Assembly: GCA_035272265.1 (NCBI GenBank)
Contig: DATEQV010000132.1
Location: 1 to 14,384 of the forward strand
Source of the DNA: Acidisphaera sp035272265
GTDB lineage: Bacteria > Pseudomonadota > Alphaproteobacteria > Acetobacterales > Acetobacteraceae
Direction: 5' to 3'
Length of the DNA: 14,384 nucleotides
Positions 6,240 through 13,189 of this stretch are shown piece after piece. The stretch's first letter is position 1; each line of letters opens with the position of its first letter. The notes under the pieces were generated by a model. The model was not told where the DNA came from and did not search any database. It saw nothing but the letters and a program-made list of their open reading frames with translations. A program made the translations under genes and the position numbers.

Positions 6240-7628
6240 ATGAACCGTGTCAGCCGAAGCGTGATAAGAGCGTGGGTCAGCATGGGGACCCGCTTTCTGC
6301 CGTTTGCCGACGCGGCCGCGCCCGATCTGCCGCTGTCGCGGCTGCTGCGCCTGTCGCTGTTCCAGGTCGCGGTCGGCATGGCGCTGGTTCTGCTGATCGG
6401 CACGCTGAACCGCGTGATGATCGTCGAGCTGCACGTGCCGGCCTCGCTCGTCGGCATCATGATCTCGCTGCCGCTGATCTTCGCGCCGTTCCGCGCGCTG
6501 ATCGGGTTCCGGTCCGACAACCACCGTTCCGCGCTCGGCTGGAAGCGCGTGCCGTTCATGTATCGCGGCACGATGGTGCAGTTCGGCGGCCTGGCCATCA
6601 TGCCGTTCGCGCTGCTGGTGCTGTCCGGAAGCGGGCACGCCGCCGATGCGCCAGCCTGGATCGGACTGGCGGGCGCCGCAATGGCTTTCTTGCTGGTAGG
6701 CGCCGGCCTGCACACGATCCAGACCGTGGGCCTCGCGTTGGCGACCGACCTCGCGCAGCCCGAGACGCAGCCGAAAGTCGTCGGGCTGATGTACGTCATG
6801 CTGCTGTTCGGCATGATCGCCAGCGCGCTGGCCTTCGGCGCCTTCCTGGCGGATTTCAGCCCGGGGCGGCTGGTGCAGGTGATCCAGGCGGCGGCGATCG
6901 CAACGATCGTGCTCAACGGCGTCGCCCTGTGGAAGCAGGAGCCAAGGCGCGCGTCAGCGATGCAGCAGGTAACGCAGCGCTCGCCCAATTTCCGCGAGTC
7001 CTGGGAGAGTTTCACGCATGGCGGCCTTGTGCTGCGCCGCCTGGCGGCGGTCGGGCTGGGCACGATGGCATTCAGCATGGAGGACGTGCTGCTGGAGCCG
7101 TATGGCGGCCAGATCCTGCACCTGAGCGTGGGCGACACGACCAAACTGACGGCGACGCTGGCGATTGGCGGACTGTTCGGCTTCGGCTGGGCGTCGCGCG
7201 TGCTCAGCCGGGGCGCCGATCCGTTTCGCATGGCCACCTATGGCGCGCTGTTGGGACTGCCTGCGTTCGCATCCGTGATCCTGGCGGGGCCGTTGTCGTC
7301 GGCGGTGCTGTTTGGGCTTGGCACGCTGGGCATCGGCTTCGGCGCCGGCTTGTTCGGACACGGCACGCTGACCGCGACGATGAACCTGGCGCCGAAGAGC
7401 CAGGCCGGTCTGGCGCTCGGCGCGTGGGGTGCCGTGCAGGCATCGGCCGCCGGGCTGGCGATCGCGCTCGGCGGCATCGTTCGCGATCTGGTCGCCAGCG
7501 TCGTCACCCAGAACGGGTTCGGCGCGGCGATGGCGTACGACACCGTGTACTGCATCGAGCTCGTCCTGCTGGCGGCGACGCTCTTGACGATGGTCCCGCT
7601 GATCCGCCGTGCCGAAGCCTATGCGTAA
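6240..7628 (+). CDS. pucC: PucC, LH2 assembly protein of the bacteriochlorophyll-delivery MFS family
   Basis: This 462-residue polytopic membrane protein of the PucC/LhaA/BCD family has the usual length and about 12 membrane helices. Recognisable family pieces are FLPFADAAAPDLPLSRLLRLSLFQV near the N-terminus, GTLNRVMIVELHVPASLVG (54-72), the MFS-like turn RALIGFRSDNHRSALGW (about 85-101), and repeated small-residue helices toward the C-terminus. Such proteins are needed for LH2 accumulation and are thought to hand bacteriochlorophyll to antenna apoproteins. ATG 6240 gives the family-like N-terminus, but no clear ribosome site precedes it; ATG 6282 is an alternative that would drop 14 residues. 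It lies 154 bp after pucA in the same direction and 60 bp before the repeat-protein gene, so all four probably form one operon. Position next to pucBA favours PucC over LhaA. Confidence 0.92.
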   Translation: MNRVSRSVIRAWVSMGTRFLPFADAAAPDLPLSRLLRLSLFQVAVGMALVLLIGTLNRVMIVELHVPASLVGIMISLPLIFAPFRALIGFRSDNHRSALGWKRVPFMYRGTMVQFGGLAIMPFALLVLSGSGHAADAPAWIGLAGAAMAFLLVGAGLHTIQTVGLALATDLAQPETQPKVVGLMYVMLLFGMIASALAFGAFLADFSPGRLVQVIQAAAIATIVLNGVALWKQEPRRASAMQQVTQRSPNFRESWESFTHGGLVLRRLAAVGLGTMAFSMEDVLLEPYGGQILHLSVGDTTKLTATLAIGGLFGFGWASRVLSRGADPFRMATYGALLGLPAFASVILAGPLSSAVLFGLGTLGIGFGAGLFGHGTLTATMNLAPKSQAGLALGAWGAVQASAAGLAIALGGIVRDLVASVVTQNGFGAAMAYDTVYCIELVLLAATLLTMVPLIRRAEAYA

Positions 7629-7688
7629 GAGCGGCTGCTTTGTGTTGAACGCCGACAACCCGGTCCTGCAGGCCGAAACGGAGATGCC

Positions 7689-8405
7689 ATGAGCACAGTC
7701 ATCCGGCTATTCGACAGCCGCGAAAAGGCCACGGCCGCGGTGGAGGAACTCAAGCGCAGCCTCAGCGCCAAGTACATTCGAGTCGTCCCCGCAGACGGTG
7801 AACTACCACCCGCGACGACCGCAGCCGCGGAGGGATCGCTCATCAAGGCGGAGGTTCCTTCGACCAGCGCCAAGACCTATGCCGACGCCCTGCGCAAAGG
7901 AGGAACGGTCGTCGCTGTCAGTCCGCCGTTCGGGTTCGGTGCGACCGCGACCAAGGTGTTGAACAAGCACGGCGGTGTCGATCTGGGCGCTCCTGCCGAG
8001 CGGTACTCGGCGGCGCCCGCGGGGTCGGCGGCGCCGCTGTCCTCGGCGCTCGGATGGCCGGTGCTTCTCGACGATCCCACGCCGCTGTCGAACAAGTTCG
8101 GCTGGTCGGTGCTGTCGCACAAGCAGACCCCCGACATCACGCTGTCGGATGAGCCGGCGCCGTTGTCCAATCGGTTCGGCTGGAAAGTGCTGTCGGACAA
8201 GCAGACCCCGTCGATCGAGTTGATGGATGAACCCGCACCGCTGTCCAAGCGGTTCGGCTGGCCAGTGCTATCGGACAAGCAGACCCCGTCGATCGAACTG
8301 ATGGACAACCCGGCGCCGCTCTCGTCGGCGCTCGGCTGGAAGCTGCTGTCGAACAATCCGGCGCCGCTCTCGTCGATGTTCGGCTGGAAGGTGCTGTTGG
8401 ACTAG
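7689..8405 (+). CDS. puc-linked repeat protein: stress-protein-like domain plus six APLSxxFGWxVL repeats
   Basis: The 238-residue protein is soluble-looking, with no signal peptide or membrane helix. ATG 7689 has GGAG at 7680-7683. Residues 1-100 (VIRLFDSREKATAAVEEL at the start; ALRKGGTVVAVSPPFGFGA and KVLNKHGGVDLG later) loosely resemble the general-stress-protein 17M/YflT domain; this is a recognition from memory. Residues 115-238 hold six repeats with the core PLSxx[FL]GWx[VL]L. The GW pairs are at 122-123, 138-139, 164-165, 190-191, 216-217 and 232-233, giving spacings of 16, 26, 26, 26 and 16 residues. The 26-residue units add a linker such as KQTPSIELMD. The gene is 60 bp after pucC in the same direction, and its stop is 10 bp from the convergent imuB stop. 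The function is unknown. A role in LH2 or pigment handling is inferred from position and from the invariant Trp. Confidence 0.82.
   Translation: MSTVIRLFDSREKATAAVEELKRSLSAKYIRVVPADGELPPATTAAAEGSLIKAEVPSTSAKTYADALRKGGTVVAVSPPFGFGATATKVLNKHGGVDLGAPAERYSAAPAGSAAPLSSALGWPVLLDDPTPLSNKFGWSVLSHKQTPDITLSDEPAPLSNRFGWKVLSDKQTPSIELMDEPAPLSKRFGWPVLSDKQTPSIELMDNPAPLSSALGWKLLSNNPAPLSSMFGWKVLLD
8031..8402 (+). repeat. In-frame tandem repeat tract encoding APLSxxFGWxVL units (48- and 78-bp periods)
   Basis: DNA-level repeats follow the protein repeats. A 26-base block beginning TCGGACAAGCAG at 8193 recurs exactly 78 bp later at 8271. A block beginning CGGCGCCGCTCTCGTCG at 8311 recurs 48 bp later at 8359. 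Period changes between 48 and 78 bp reflect presence or absence of a 10-codon linker. All units stay in frame, so the array expands or contracts without breaking the gene. The nearly identical central units point to recent duplication or conversion. Confidence 0.88.
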
Positions 8406-8415
8406 TTTCACCCTT

Positions 8416-9948
8416 TCAGCCCAGGCCGTGCAGGAACCAGGCGCCGTCACCGGTTGACTTGTCGGCGCCGTCCCCGCGGCGATAGAGCCAGTAGCGGCGG
8501 CCCTGGCCGTCCTCGACTCGGAAGTAGTCGCGCAGCGCGGTCATCTCCGCGTTTCGCTTCCACCATTCGCCGTAGATGCGCTCCGGCCCGTCGCCGCGGC
8601 GCACGCGCACCGGCGCGCGGCGCCAGACGAACCGGGCGGGCGGGTGGTCGGGCAGAAGCGCCGTGGCCTGCACGGGGCGCGGCCTCGGCAAAAGCCGGAT
8701 CGGACGCGGCCAGGGCGAGATGGTCCGCCAGTCCCTCGATGTCGGCGGAGCAAGCGGCGGGATGCGGGCGACGCTGCGCTCGGGCACCTCGCTCTCGACG
8801 GCGGCGGCGCGCCAGAGGCTGCCCTCGCCCAGGCGGTTGCTCAGGCGATCGACCAGCAGCGACAGGCCGGGCGCGCCCGAGATCTGTCCCGCGGTGCCCA
8901 GCAGTCCGGTGGCCGGCTGGGTGAAGCCGAGCGGGTCGGCGACAGGCACCAGCAACGTCATCGACTCGATGCCGAGGCCGGGATCGAGCGTCTCCAGCCG
9001 CTCGGTCAGCAGCCGGGCGATGTGGGTCGCGTCGCGCACCGGGGCGGCGGTGCCGGCGCGCAGCACCTGCGCGGCACCGTCGACGCGAGCGCAAACGAGG
9101 TCGAGGCGCCGCGCCCCCTGCCCGGCCGCTTCCAGTGCGGTGCAAACCGGCCCGGCCAGCGCGGCGATGGCGGTGGCAAGGCTTTCCGGCGTGGCGATCG
9201 GCTCGGCGAAGGCGAGGTGACGGCGCACGCAGTCGGGCGGCACGACGGGCTCGATCGGCTCCGACGCGAGGCCGAGCGCCTGATCCAGCCGACGCAGCAC
9301 GCCGGGGCCGAAGCGGCGAGTCAGCGGGCCGCGCGGGATGGCGATCAAGTCGCCGATCCGCTCGATGCCGAGGCGGCGGAACTGCACGATATCGACCGCC
9401 TCCAACCGCAGCCCTTCGACCGGCAGCGCCGCGATGGCTGCCGCCTGCCCGCCCTCCGGCACGATCGTCACCGGCTCTCGCCCGTAGCGGGCGAGCGCGT
9501 GCGCGGCCCCGGGGGTGTCGGCCACGGCGGCGCGCACCACCAGCGCTGCCCGGCGCAGGCGGCCGGTCAGGTCGGCAACGAGCGTGGCCTCGCCGTCCCA
9601 CAGTCCCGCGCAGCCGGCGATGTCGAGCCAGAGCCCCTCGGGATGGGCGGGCGCGGTGAGCGGCGTGTAGCGGATGCACCAGGCGGCGAGGTCAGCGAGT
9701 GCCGCCGCATCGCCGGCGGGATCGGCCTCCTCGATGACCAGCCCGGCGACGCGAGCCTGGGCTTGTGCCAACGGCAGGCCGGGGCGGATGCCGAGCGCGC
9801 GCGCGGCACGGTCGGCCCCGGCGACCACGCGCCGCCGTCCGTCATGCGCGGCGGTGACGAGCGGCGCGTCAGCCCGCGCGTCGGCGGTTCGGCACCTGAT
9901 CCGATCCGTGCTCCAGGTCGGCAGGAAGACCGAGACGACCCTGCGCAT
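8416..9948 (-). CDS. imuB: ImuB, Y-family polymerase-like SOS mutagenesis protein
   Basis: The 510-residue protein has the usual ImuB length. It starts with MRRVVSVFLPTWSTDR and ends with the family hallmark RDYFRVEDGQGRRYWLYRR...WFLHGLG. The middle contains the polymerase-like palm (about 5-165), a helix-hairpin-helix thumb (RLGIERIGDLIAIP), and a conserved ESEVPERS segment at about residue 388. As known for ImuB, the DinB catalytic acids are lost: the first-motif Asp region reads FLPTWS, and the SxDE site appears as PEGLWLD. It is therefore a non-catalytic scaffold that links ImuA and the polymerase DnaE2 to the sliding clamp during translesion synthesis. The ATG at 9948 has GGAGG 6 bases upstream. 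Its start overlaps imuA by 80 bp. No dnaE2 follows; the next gene is convergent. Confidence 0.92.
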   Translation of the reverse strand: MRRVVSVFLPTWSTDRIRCRTADARADAPLVTAAHDGRRRVVAGADRAARALGIRPGLPLAQAQARVAGLVIEEADPAGDAAALADLAAWCIRYTPLTAPAHPEGLWLDIAGCAGLWDGEATLVADLTGRLRRAALVVRAAVADTPGAAHALARYGREPVTIVPEGGQAAAIAALPVEGLRLEAVDIVQFRRLGIERIGDLIAIPRGPLTRRFGPGVLRRLDQALGLASEPIEPVVPPDCVRRHLAFAEPIATPESLATAIAALAGPVCTALEAAGQGARRLDLVCARVDGAAQVLRAGTAAPVRDATHIARLLTERLETLDPGLGIESMTLLVPVADPLGFTQPATGLLGTAGQISGAPGLSLLVDRLSNRLGEGSLWRAAAVESEVPERSVARIPPLAPPTSRDWRTISPWPRPIRLLPRPRPVQATALLPDHPPARFVWRRAPVRVRRGDGPERIYGEWWKRNAEMTALRDYFRVEDGQGRRYWLYRRGDGADKSTGDGAWFLHGLG

Positions 9949-10627
9949 CGCATGCCTCCACGATCCAGGTCCGCGGCGCCGCCCCGCGCGCCCGCCGCAA
10001 TTCCAGCTGCCAGCGCGCCCGCCCCAGGCCGGGCACCTCGGGCGCGTGCAGCAGCGGCGGGGCGGACGGCAGCGTGGTGATCCGCCAGCGGGTGAGCACG
10101 GCGCTCGGCGCGTCGAACGCGGGGTCGTCCTGGCGGCGGGAACGGCGCAGCGCGATGCCGAGCGTGCCCGACACCTCGGCGGCGAGTTGCAGCCGGCGCG
10201 ACGCGGTCAGGCCGAGACGGCCTTCGATCTCGCCCACCACCCCGCCGAGGCCGGGCTCGCGCAGCGCCTCTTCCATCGCCATCAGCACGGACTCGGACGT
10301 GCCGGCATGGGCGAAGATCACCCGGTCGGGGTGCAGGCCGACGGCATCCAGTGCGGGGGCGAACAGGTCGGGGCGGATCAGCGCCCAGATCACCGGCCCC
10401 TCGGTGCGGGCCAGCACGCCGGCCGCAAACAGCGCCGCTGCCGCCCCGTCCTCGCTATCCGCCCCGCCGCCCGCCGCCTCGTGCAGCGCACCCAGGGCGA
10501 GGCCGCCGGCCGGAAGATGCGCGTCGATGGCGGGACCGAGCGGGATGGCGGCAAGCCGGCGCGAGACGGACCGCTCCATCCGAGCGATCTGCTGGCGCAG
10601 CTCGGCGAGGTGGCCGGGGAGCTCCAT
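9869..10627 (-). CDS. imuA: ImuA, RecA/SulA-like partner of ImuB
   Basis: This 252-residue protein is read from ATG 10627. It has the ImuA layout: HLAELRQQIARMERS at the N-terminus, LPAGGLALGALHEAAGGG (about 39-56, the degenerate position of the RecA P-loop), a RecA-like core with PVIWALIRPDLFAPAL and RVIFAHAGTSESVLMAMEEAL, and GLGGVVGEIEGRLGLTASRRLQLAAE. In alphaproteobacteria ImuA works with ImuB and DnaE2 in damage-induced mutagenesis. The gene is directly behind a perfect alphaproteobacterial LexA box. Promoter geometry puts the transcript start at or next to the ATG, so the mRNA may be leaderless; no ribosome site is visible upstream. The last 80 bp overlap imuB, and the C-terminal tail (about 25 residues) may be poorly conserved. 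Confidence 0.88.
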   Translation of the reverse strand: MELPGHLAELRQQIARMERSVSRRLAAIPLGPAIDAHLPAGGLALGALHEAAGGGADSEDGAAAALFAAGVLARTEGPVIWALIRPDLFAPALDAVGLHPDRVIFAHAGTSESVLMAMEEALREPGLGGVVGEIEGRLGLTASRRLQLAAEVSGTLGIALRRSRRQDDPAFDAPSAVLTRWRITTLPSAPPLLHAPEVPGLGRARWQLELRRARGAAPRTWIVEACDAQGRLGLPADLEHGSDQVPNRRRAG

Positions 10628-10632
10628 GGGCA

Positions 10633-10647
10633 GAACATACTAGGAAC
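10633..10647 (-). promoter_or_regulatory. LexA (SOS) box of imuAB, alphaproteobacterial type
   Basis: On the minus strand the sequence reads GTTC-CTAGTAT-GTTC, a perfect GTTC-N7-GTTC direct repeat, the LexA recognition form known in Rhodobacter, Sinorhizobium and relatives. It is 5 bp upstream of the imuA start codon and overlaps the predicted -10, so bound LexA would block RNA polymerase. Confidence 0.88.
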
Positions 10648-10661
10648 ATCGTGTCTGCCAA
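10634..10661 (-). promoter_or_regulatory. Predicted imuA promoter
   Basis: On the minus strand there is a -35 TTGGCA (10661-10656), a 16-base spacer and a -10 TATGTT (10639-10634). A start 6-7 bases further on falls at 10627-10628, the A of the imuA ATG or its neighbour. The LexA box overlaps the spacer and the -10. The hexamers are fair matches; the start position is inferred. Confidence 0.5.
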
Positions 10662-10741
10662 GAGGACTCAGGTCACAGATCCGTGGAGCCGTGTCGAGTC
10701 GCGGCGGACTCGAAGCGCGATCAGAGGCTTGTATTCATAAC

Positions 10742-10758
10742 CTCAGAGGACGTCTGAG
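10742..10758 (-). terminator. Weak hairpin after the ketopantoate-reductase-like gene
   Basis: CTCAGA and TCTGAG (6 bp, 5-base loop) form a hairpin beginning 4 bases after the stop of the 10763-11713 gene on the minus strand. There is no T-run, only GTTATG. It could be a weak terminator that keeps read-through out of imuA, or a chance hairpin. Confidence 0.3.
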
Positions 10759-10762
10759 CTGC

Positions 10763-11713
10763 TCAGTTTGCCTTTTTCGCCTCGCGCGCGCGCCGCGCTT
10801 CGTAGGCGCGGGTGTGCGCGTAGGCGATGCGCAGCAGCGAGGCGTCACCCTCGCCGCCGCCTCCGCCGGGCCGGCGGGCCAGCAGGTCGCCGAGGATGTA
10901 GTCGGCCTCGATGCGGCCGCGGCCTTCGATGTCGCGCAGCATCGACGCCGTCATCGGCGAGGCGGAGGCGGAGAGGAACATGCGCATGTGCTTCATCCGC
11001 TCCTCTCGCGGCGGGTAGCCGCAGGCCGCCGCGATCGCCGCGACCTCGTCCAGCAGCCCGAGCGTCAGGTCCGCCGCTCCCGACGTGACGATGTCGCCGA
11101 CCGTCGCGCGCATCAGGCAGGTGGCCGCGGCCAGGGTCGCGAGCATCACCCACTTCTCCCACATCTCCTGCACGATGATGTCGCTGGCGCGCGAGGCGAA
11201 CGCGGCACCGGCCATCTCGGCGGCGATCGCGCGCACGCGCTCGGACATCCCGCCCGCGCGTTCGCCGAACACGAGGTTGCTCGCCATCTCGCCCATCTGA
11301 ACGACGGCGCCGTCGGGCGCGAGCATGGCGGCGATCTGGCACAGCCCGCCGAGCACGCGGTCGTCGCCGAACCGCGCGATCAGCGCATCGAGATGGCGCA
11401 TGCCGTTGAGCAGCGGGATGATCGCCGTCGCCGGGCCGACCGCGCCGGCAACGTCGTTGATCGCGGCGTCGAGGTCGTAGGCCTTGCAGCCGAACAGGAC
11501 GACATCGTAGCCGCTGCCGGGCGAAGCCGCGGTGACGGTCGGCGGGTTGGGCAGGACGCTCTCGCCGGACGAACTGCGGATGACCAGCCCGGTGCGCGCA
11601 AGTGCGGCGGCCCGCGCCGGGCGGACGAGGAAGGTCACATCGCGCCCGGCCTGCAGCATGCGGCCGCCGAAGAAGCCGCCGGTCGCGCCCGCGCCGACCA
11701 CGAGTGTTCGCAT
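10763..11713 (-). CDS. Ketopantoate reductase (PanE/ApbA) family dehydrogenase
   Basis: The 316-residue protein begins MRTLVVGAGATGGFFGG, an NADP-binding Rossmann loop (GAGATGG, 7-13). ATG 11713 is chosen because it starts this strand directly and has GGAG 8 bases upstream; longer in-frame readings would add non-homologous residues. Other family marks are GCKAYD (75-80), the PLLNG turn (100-104), the catalytic-lysine helix EMWEKWVML (K187), and SMLRDIEGRGRIEADYILG (257-275), which carries the catalytic/substrate Glu and Ser. In E. coli PanE an Asn follows the catalytic Lys by four positions; here that place is Leu191. That suggests a divergent member that may reduce another 2-oxo acid. No pan gene is nearby. 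It is divergent from tonB across 139 bp. Confidence 0.85.
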   Translation of the reverse strand: MRTLVVGAGATGGFFGGRMLQAGRDVTFLVRPARAAALARTGLVIRSSSGESVLPNPPTVTAASPGSGYDVVLFGCKAYDLDAAINDVAGAVGPATAIIPLLNGMRHLDALIARFGDDRVLGGLCQIAAMLAPDGAVVQMGEMASNLVFGERAGGMSERVRAIAAEMAGAAFASRASDIIVQEMWEKWVMLATLAAATCLMRATVGDIVTSGAADLTLGLLDEVAAIAAACGYPPREERMKHMRMFLSASASPMTASMLRDIEGRGRIEADYILGDLLARRPGGGGGEGDASLLRIAYAHTRAYEARRAREAKKAN

Positions 11714-11795
11714 TGTCGCTCTCCGATCGTGCGGCCAGCCTGTCTCGCGACGACTACGACTGCAAGCGGGCTTGCTTTCCGCGCGCATCCCGCAA

Positions 11796-11813
11796 TTGTC
11801 AGGTCGAGGACAA
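11796..11813. promoter_or_regulatory. Possible operator in the panE-like/tonB divergent region
   Basis: TTGTC (11796-11800) and GACAA (11809-11813) form an inverted repeat with 8 bases between the arms, 39 bases before the tonB ATG. It does not match the iron-regulator sites I know (Fur, Irr, RirA). The arms are short, so this is a weak call; it could be chance. Confidence 0.25.
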
Positions 11814-11852
11814 CGCCAACGCCGCAAGAAACGGACAGCCCGACCCAGGCGC

Positions 11853-12767
11853 ATGCTGATCAGCCGTATCGAACCCACGCTCACCGGCACGCAGCCGCAC
11901 TCGGCGGCCGGATGGAGGCGCCCGGGCCTGTCCCATCACCGGCCGCGGCGGCCGGTGACGCTCGCGCTTGCCTTTGCCGGGCACGCCGTCGTGCTCGCCG
12001 CGCTGATCCTGCTGATCCGCAAGGCGGTACTGCCTGAGCCGCCGCCGACCTCGAGCGCGGTGTCCATGGTCTTCGCGCCGGAATCGAGCCCGGCGCCGCC
12101 GGAACCGCCTGGGACGCCGCCGGCCGAACCGCCTGTGCCGGCGGCGCTCGAGCCGCCATCGCCGCCCGCAGCCGAGCGGCCGCCGCTCGAGGCGACGGCT
12201 CCGCGCGTCCTCGAGCCGGCTCCGGCACCCGTGCCGGCCGTTCCAGTACCGGCCGTGCCCGCGCTGGCAGTCCCGCCTGCGGCTGAAGCTCCGCCCGAGC
12301 CGCCGCCGCCTCGGGCGATCGTCCGCCCTGCCCCGCCGCGTCCGGCGATCCGGAAGCCTCAGGAGGCGCGCCGTCCGGTCCCCGCACGCCCGTCGGCCGA
12401 AGAGCCGGCGGAGACGGCACGCCTGCCTGCCAGCCCAACGCCCGCCGTGCCGTCGACCTCGGCGTCGAGCCCGCCGAGCCTCGGCCCGACGATCAGCGCC
12501 GCGCCGCTGCCGGGGAACGGCAAGCCGCCATACCCGCTCTCGGCGCGCCGCATGGGCGAGCAGGGCCGGGTCATGATCACCGTCTCGCTGTCAGCGAGCG
12601 GCACCCCCGAAGCGGTGTCGGTCGCGACGTCGAGCGGCCACGCGGTGCTGGACGAGGCAGCCGTCAACGCCATCCGCGGTTGGCGTTTCCGTCCGGCCGA
12701 ACGCAACGGGCAGCCGGTGCCATCCACGCTGAACGTGCCGGTGACGTTCCGCCTGGAGGACGAGTAG
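11853..12767 (+). CDS. tonB: TonB energy-transducing protein
   Basis: The 304-residue protein has the three-part TonB build. It has a basic N-terminal segment, one membrane anchor (about 36-55, TLALAFAGHAVVLAALILLI), a very long Pro/Ala/Glu-rich spacer (about 60-215), and a TonB C-terminal domain at 221-304. The last part shows the usual YPLSARRMGEQGRVMITVSL, SSGHAVLDEAAVNAIRGWRF and VPVTFRL pieces. It would couple the proton gradient, through ExbB/ExbD, to outer-membrane receptors for iron chelates or cobalamin. No exbB, exbD or receptor gene is adjacent. ATG 11853 gives a normal N-terminus, but the ribosome site is poor (CAGG 3 bases before). It converges on the pterin dehydratase gene with 9 bp between the stops. 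Confidence 0.9.
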   Translation: MLISRIEPTLTGTQPHSAAGWRRPGLSHHRPRRPVTLALAFAGHAVVLAALILLIRKAVLPEPPPTSSAVSMVFAPESSPAPPEPPGTPPAEPPVPAALEPPSPPAAERPPLEATAPRVLEPAPAPVPAVPVPAVPALAVPPAAEAPPEPPPPRAIVRPAPPRPAIRKPQEARRPVPARPSAEEPAETARLPASPTPAVPSTSASSPPSLGPTISAAPLPGNGKPPYPLSARRMGEQGRVMITVSLSASGTPEAVSVATSSGHAVLDEAAVNAIRGWRFRPAERNGQPVPSTLNVPVTFRLEDE

Positions 12768-12776
12768 ACGCGAGGC

Positions 12777-13154
12777 CTACGTATCGTGCTTGATGTAGGC
12801 GAAGCGCTCGTCCGCGGGCGTGCCTTCCAGCGGGCCGCCGTCGCGGCCGGGGTGCCACAGCACAACCTTCTCGATCTTGGCGGCGAGCACGAAATCCTTG
12901 TCGGTGATGCCGCCCGCCGAATGGGTGTTCAGCTTCACCTGCACCGACGCGTACGACGCGACGATGTCCGGGTGGTGCCAGGCCGCTTCGGCGAGGTGGC
13001 CGACGGTGTTGATCACGATCAGCGTGGCTTTCCAGGAATGCGTACGGTACGTGCGGGTGATCGACCCGTCCGCGAGCTTCCAATGCGGCAGGTGCTGTTG
13101 CAGATAGGCGTTGACCTCCGTCTCGGAATAGACGCGGTCCGCTGCTTTGCTCAT
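12777..13154 (-). CDS. Pterin-4a-carbinolamine dehydratase
   Basis: The 125-residue protein is a little longer than the ~100-residue family norm. The active-site signature is intact: E56-A-A-W-H60-H61-P62, a Tyr at 68, H78 in LNTH and GITDKD (82-87). The enzyme dehydrates 4a-hydroxytetrahydropterin, normally recycling the cofactor of aromatic amino-acid hydroxylases. No phenylalanine hydroxylase gene is in view. ATG 13154 has an excellent GGAGGTGA ribosome site (13169-13162); a further in-frame ATG at 13169 sits on that site and is rejected. The last ~35 residues (after KIEKVVLWHPG) extend beyond the usual end. In some bacteria such proteins also act as DNA-binding cofactors or in pterin cofactor handling; the neighbouring ATP-grasp gene leaves that open. 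Confidence 0.93.
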   Translation of the reverse strand: MSKAADRVYSETEVNAYLQQHLPHWKLADGSITRTYRTHSWKATLIVINTVGHLAEAAWHHPDIVASYASVQVKLNTHSAGGITDKDFVLAAKIEKVVLWHPGRDGGPLEGTPADERFAYIKHDT

Positions 13155-13189
13155 CTGCGTCACCTCCATCCGGTCTGACGGCACCATCA

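Noticed and set aside
8031..8402. Regular direct repeats that might suggest a CRISPR array.
   Set aside because: Repeats are in frame, vary between units, have 48/78-bp periods and encode a consistent peptide; no spacer-like unique segments and no cas genes.
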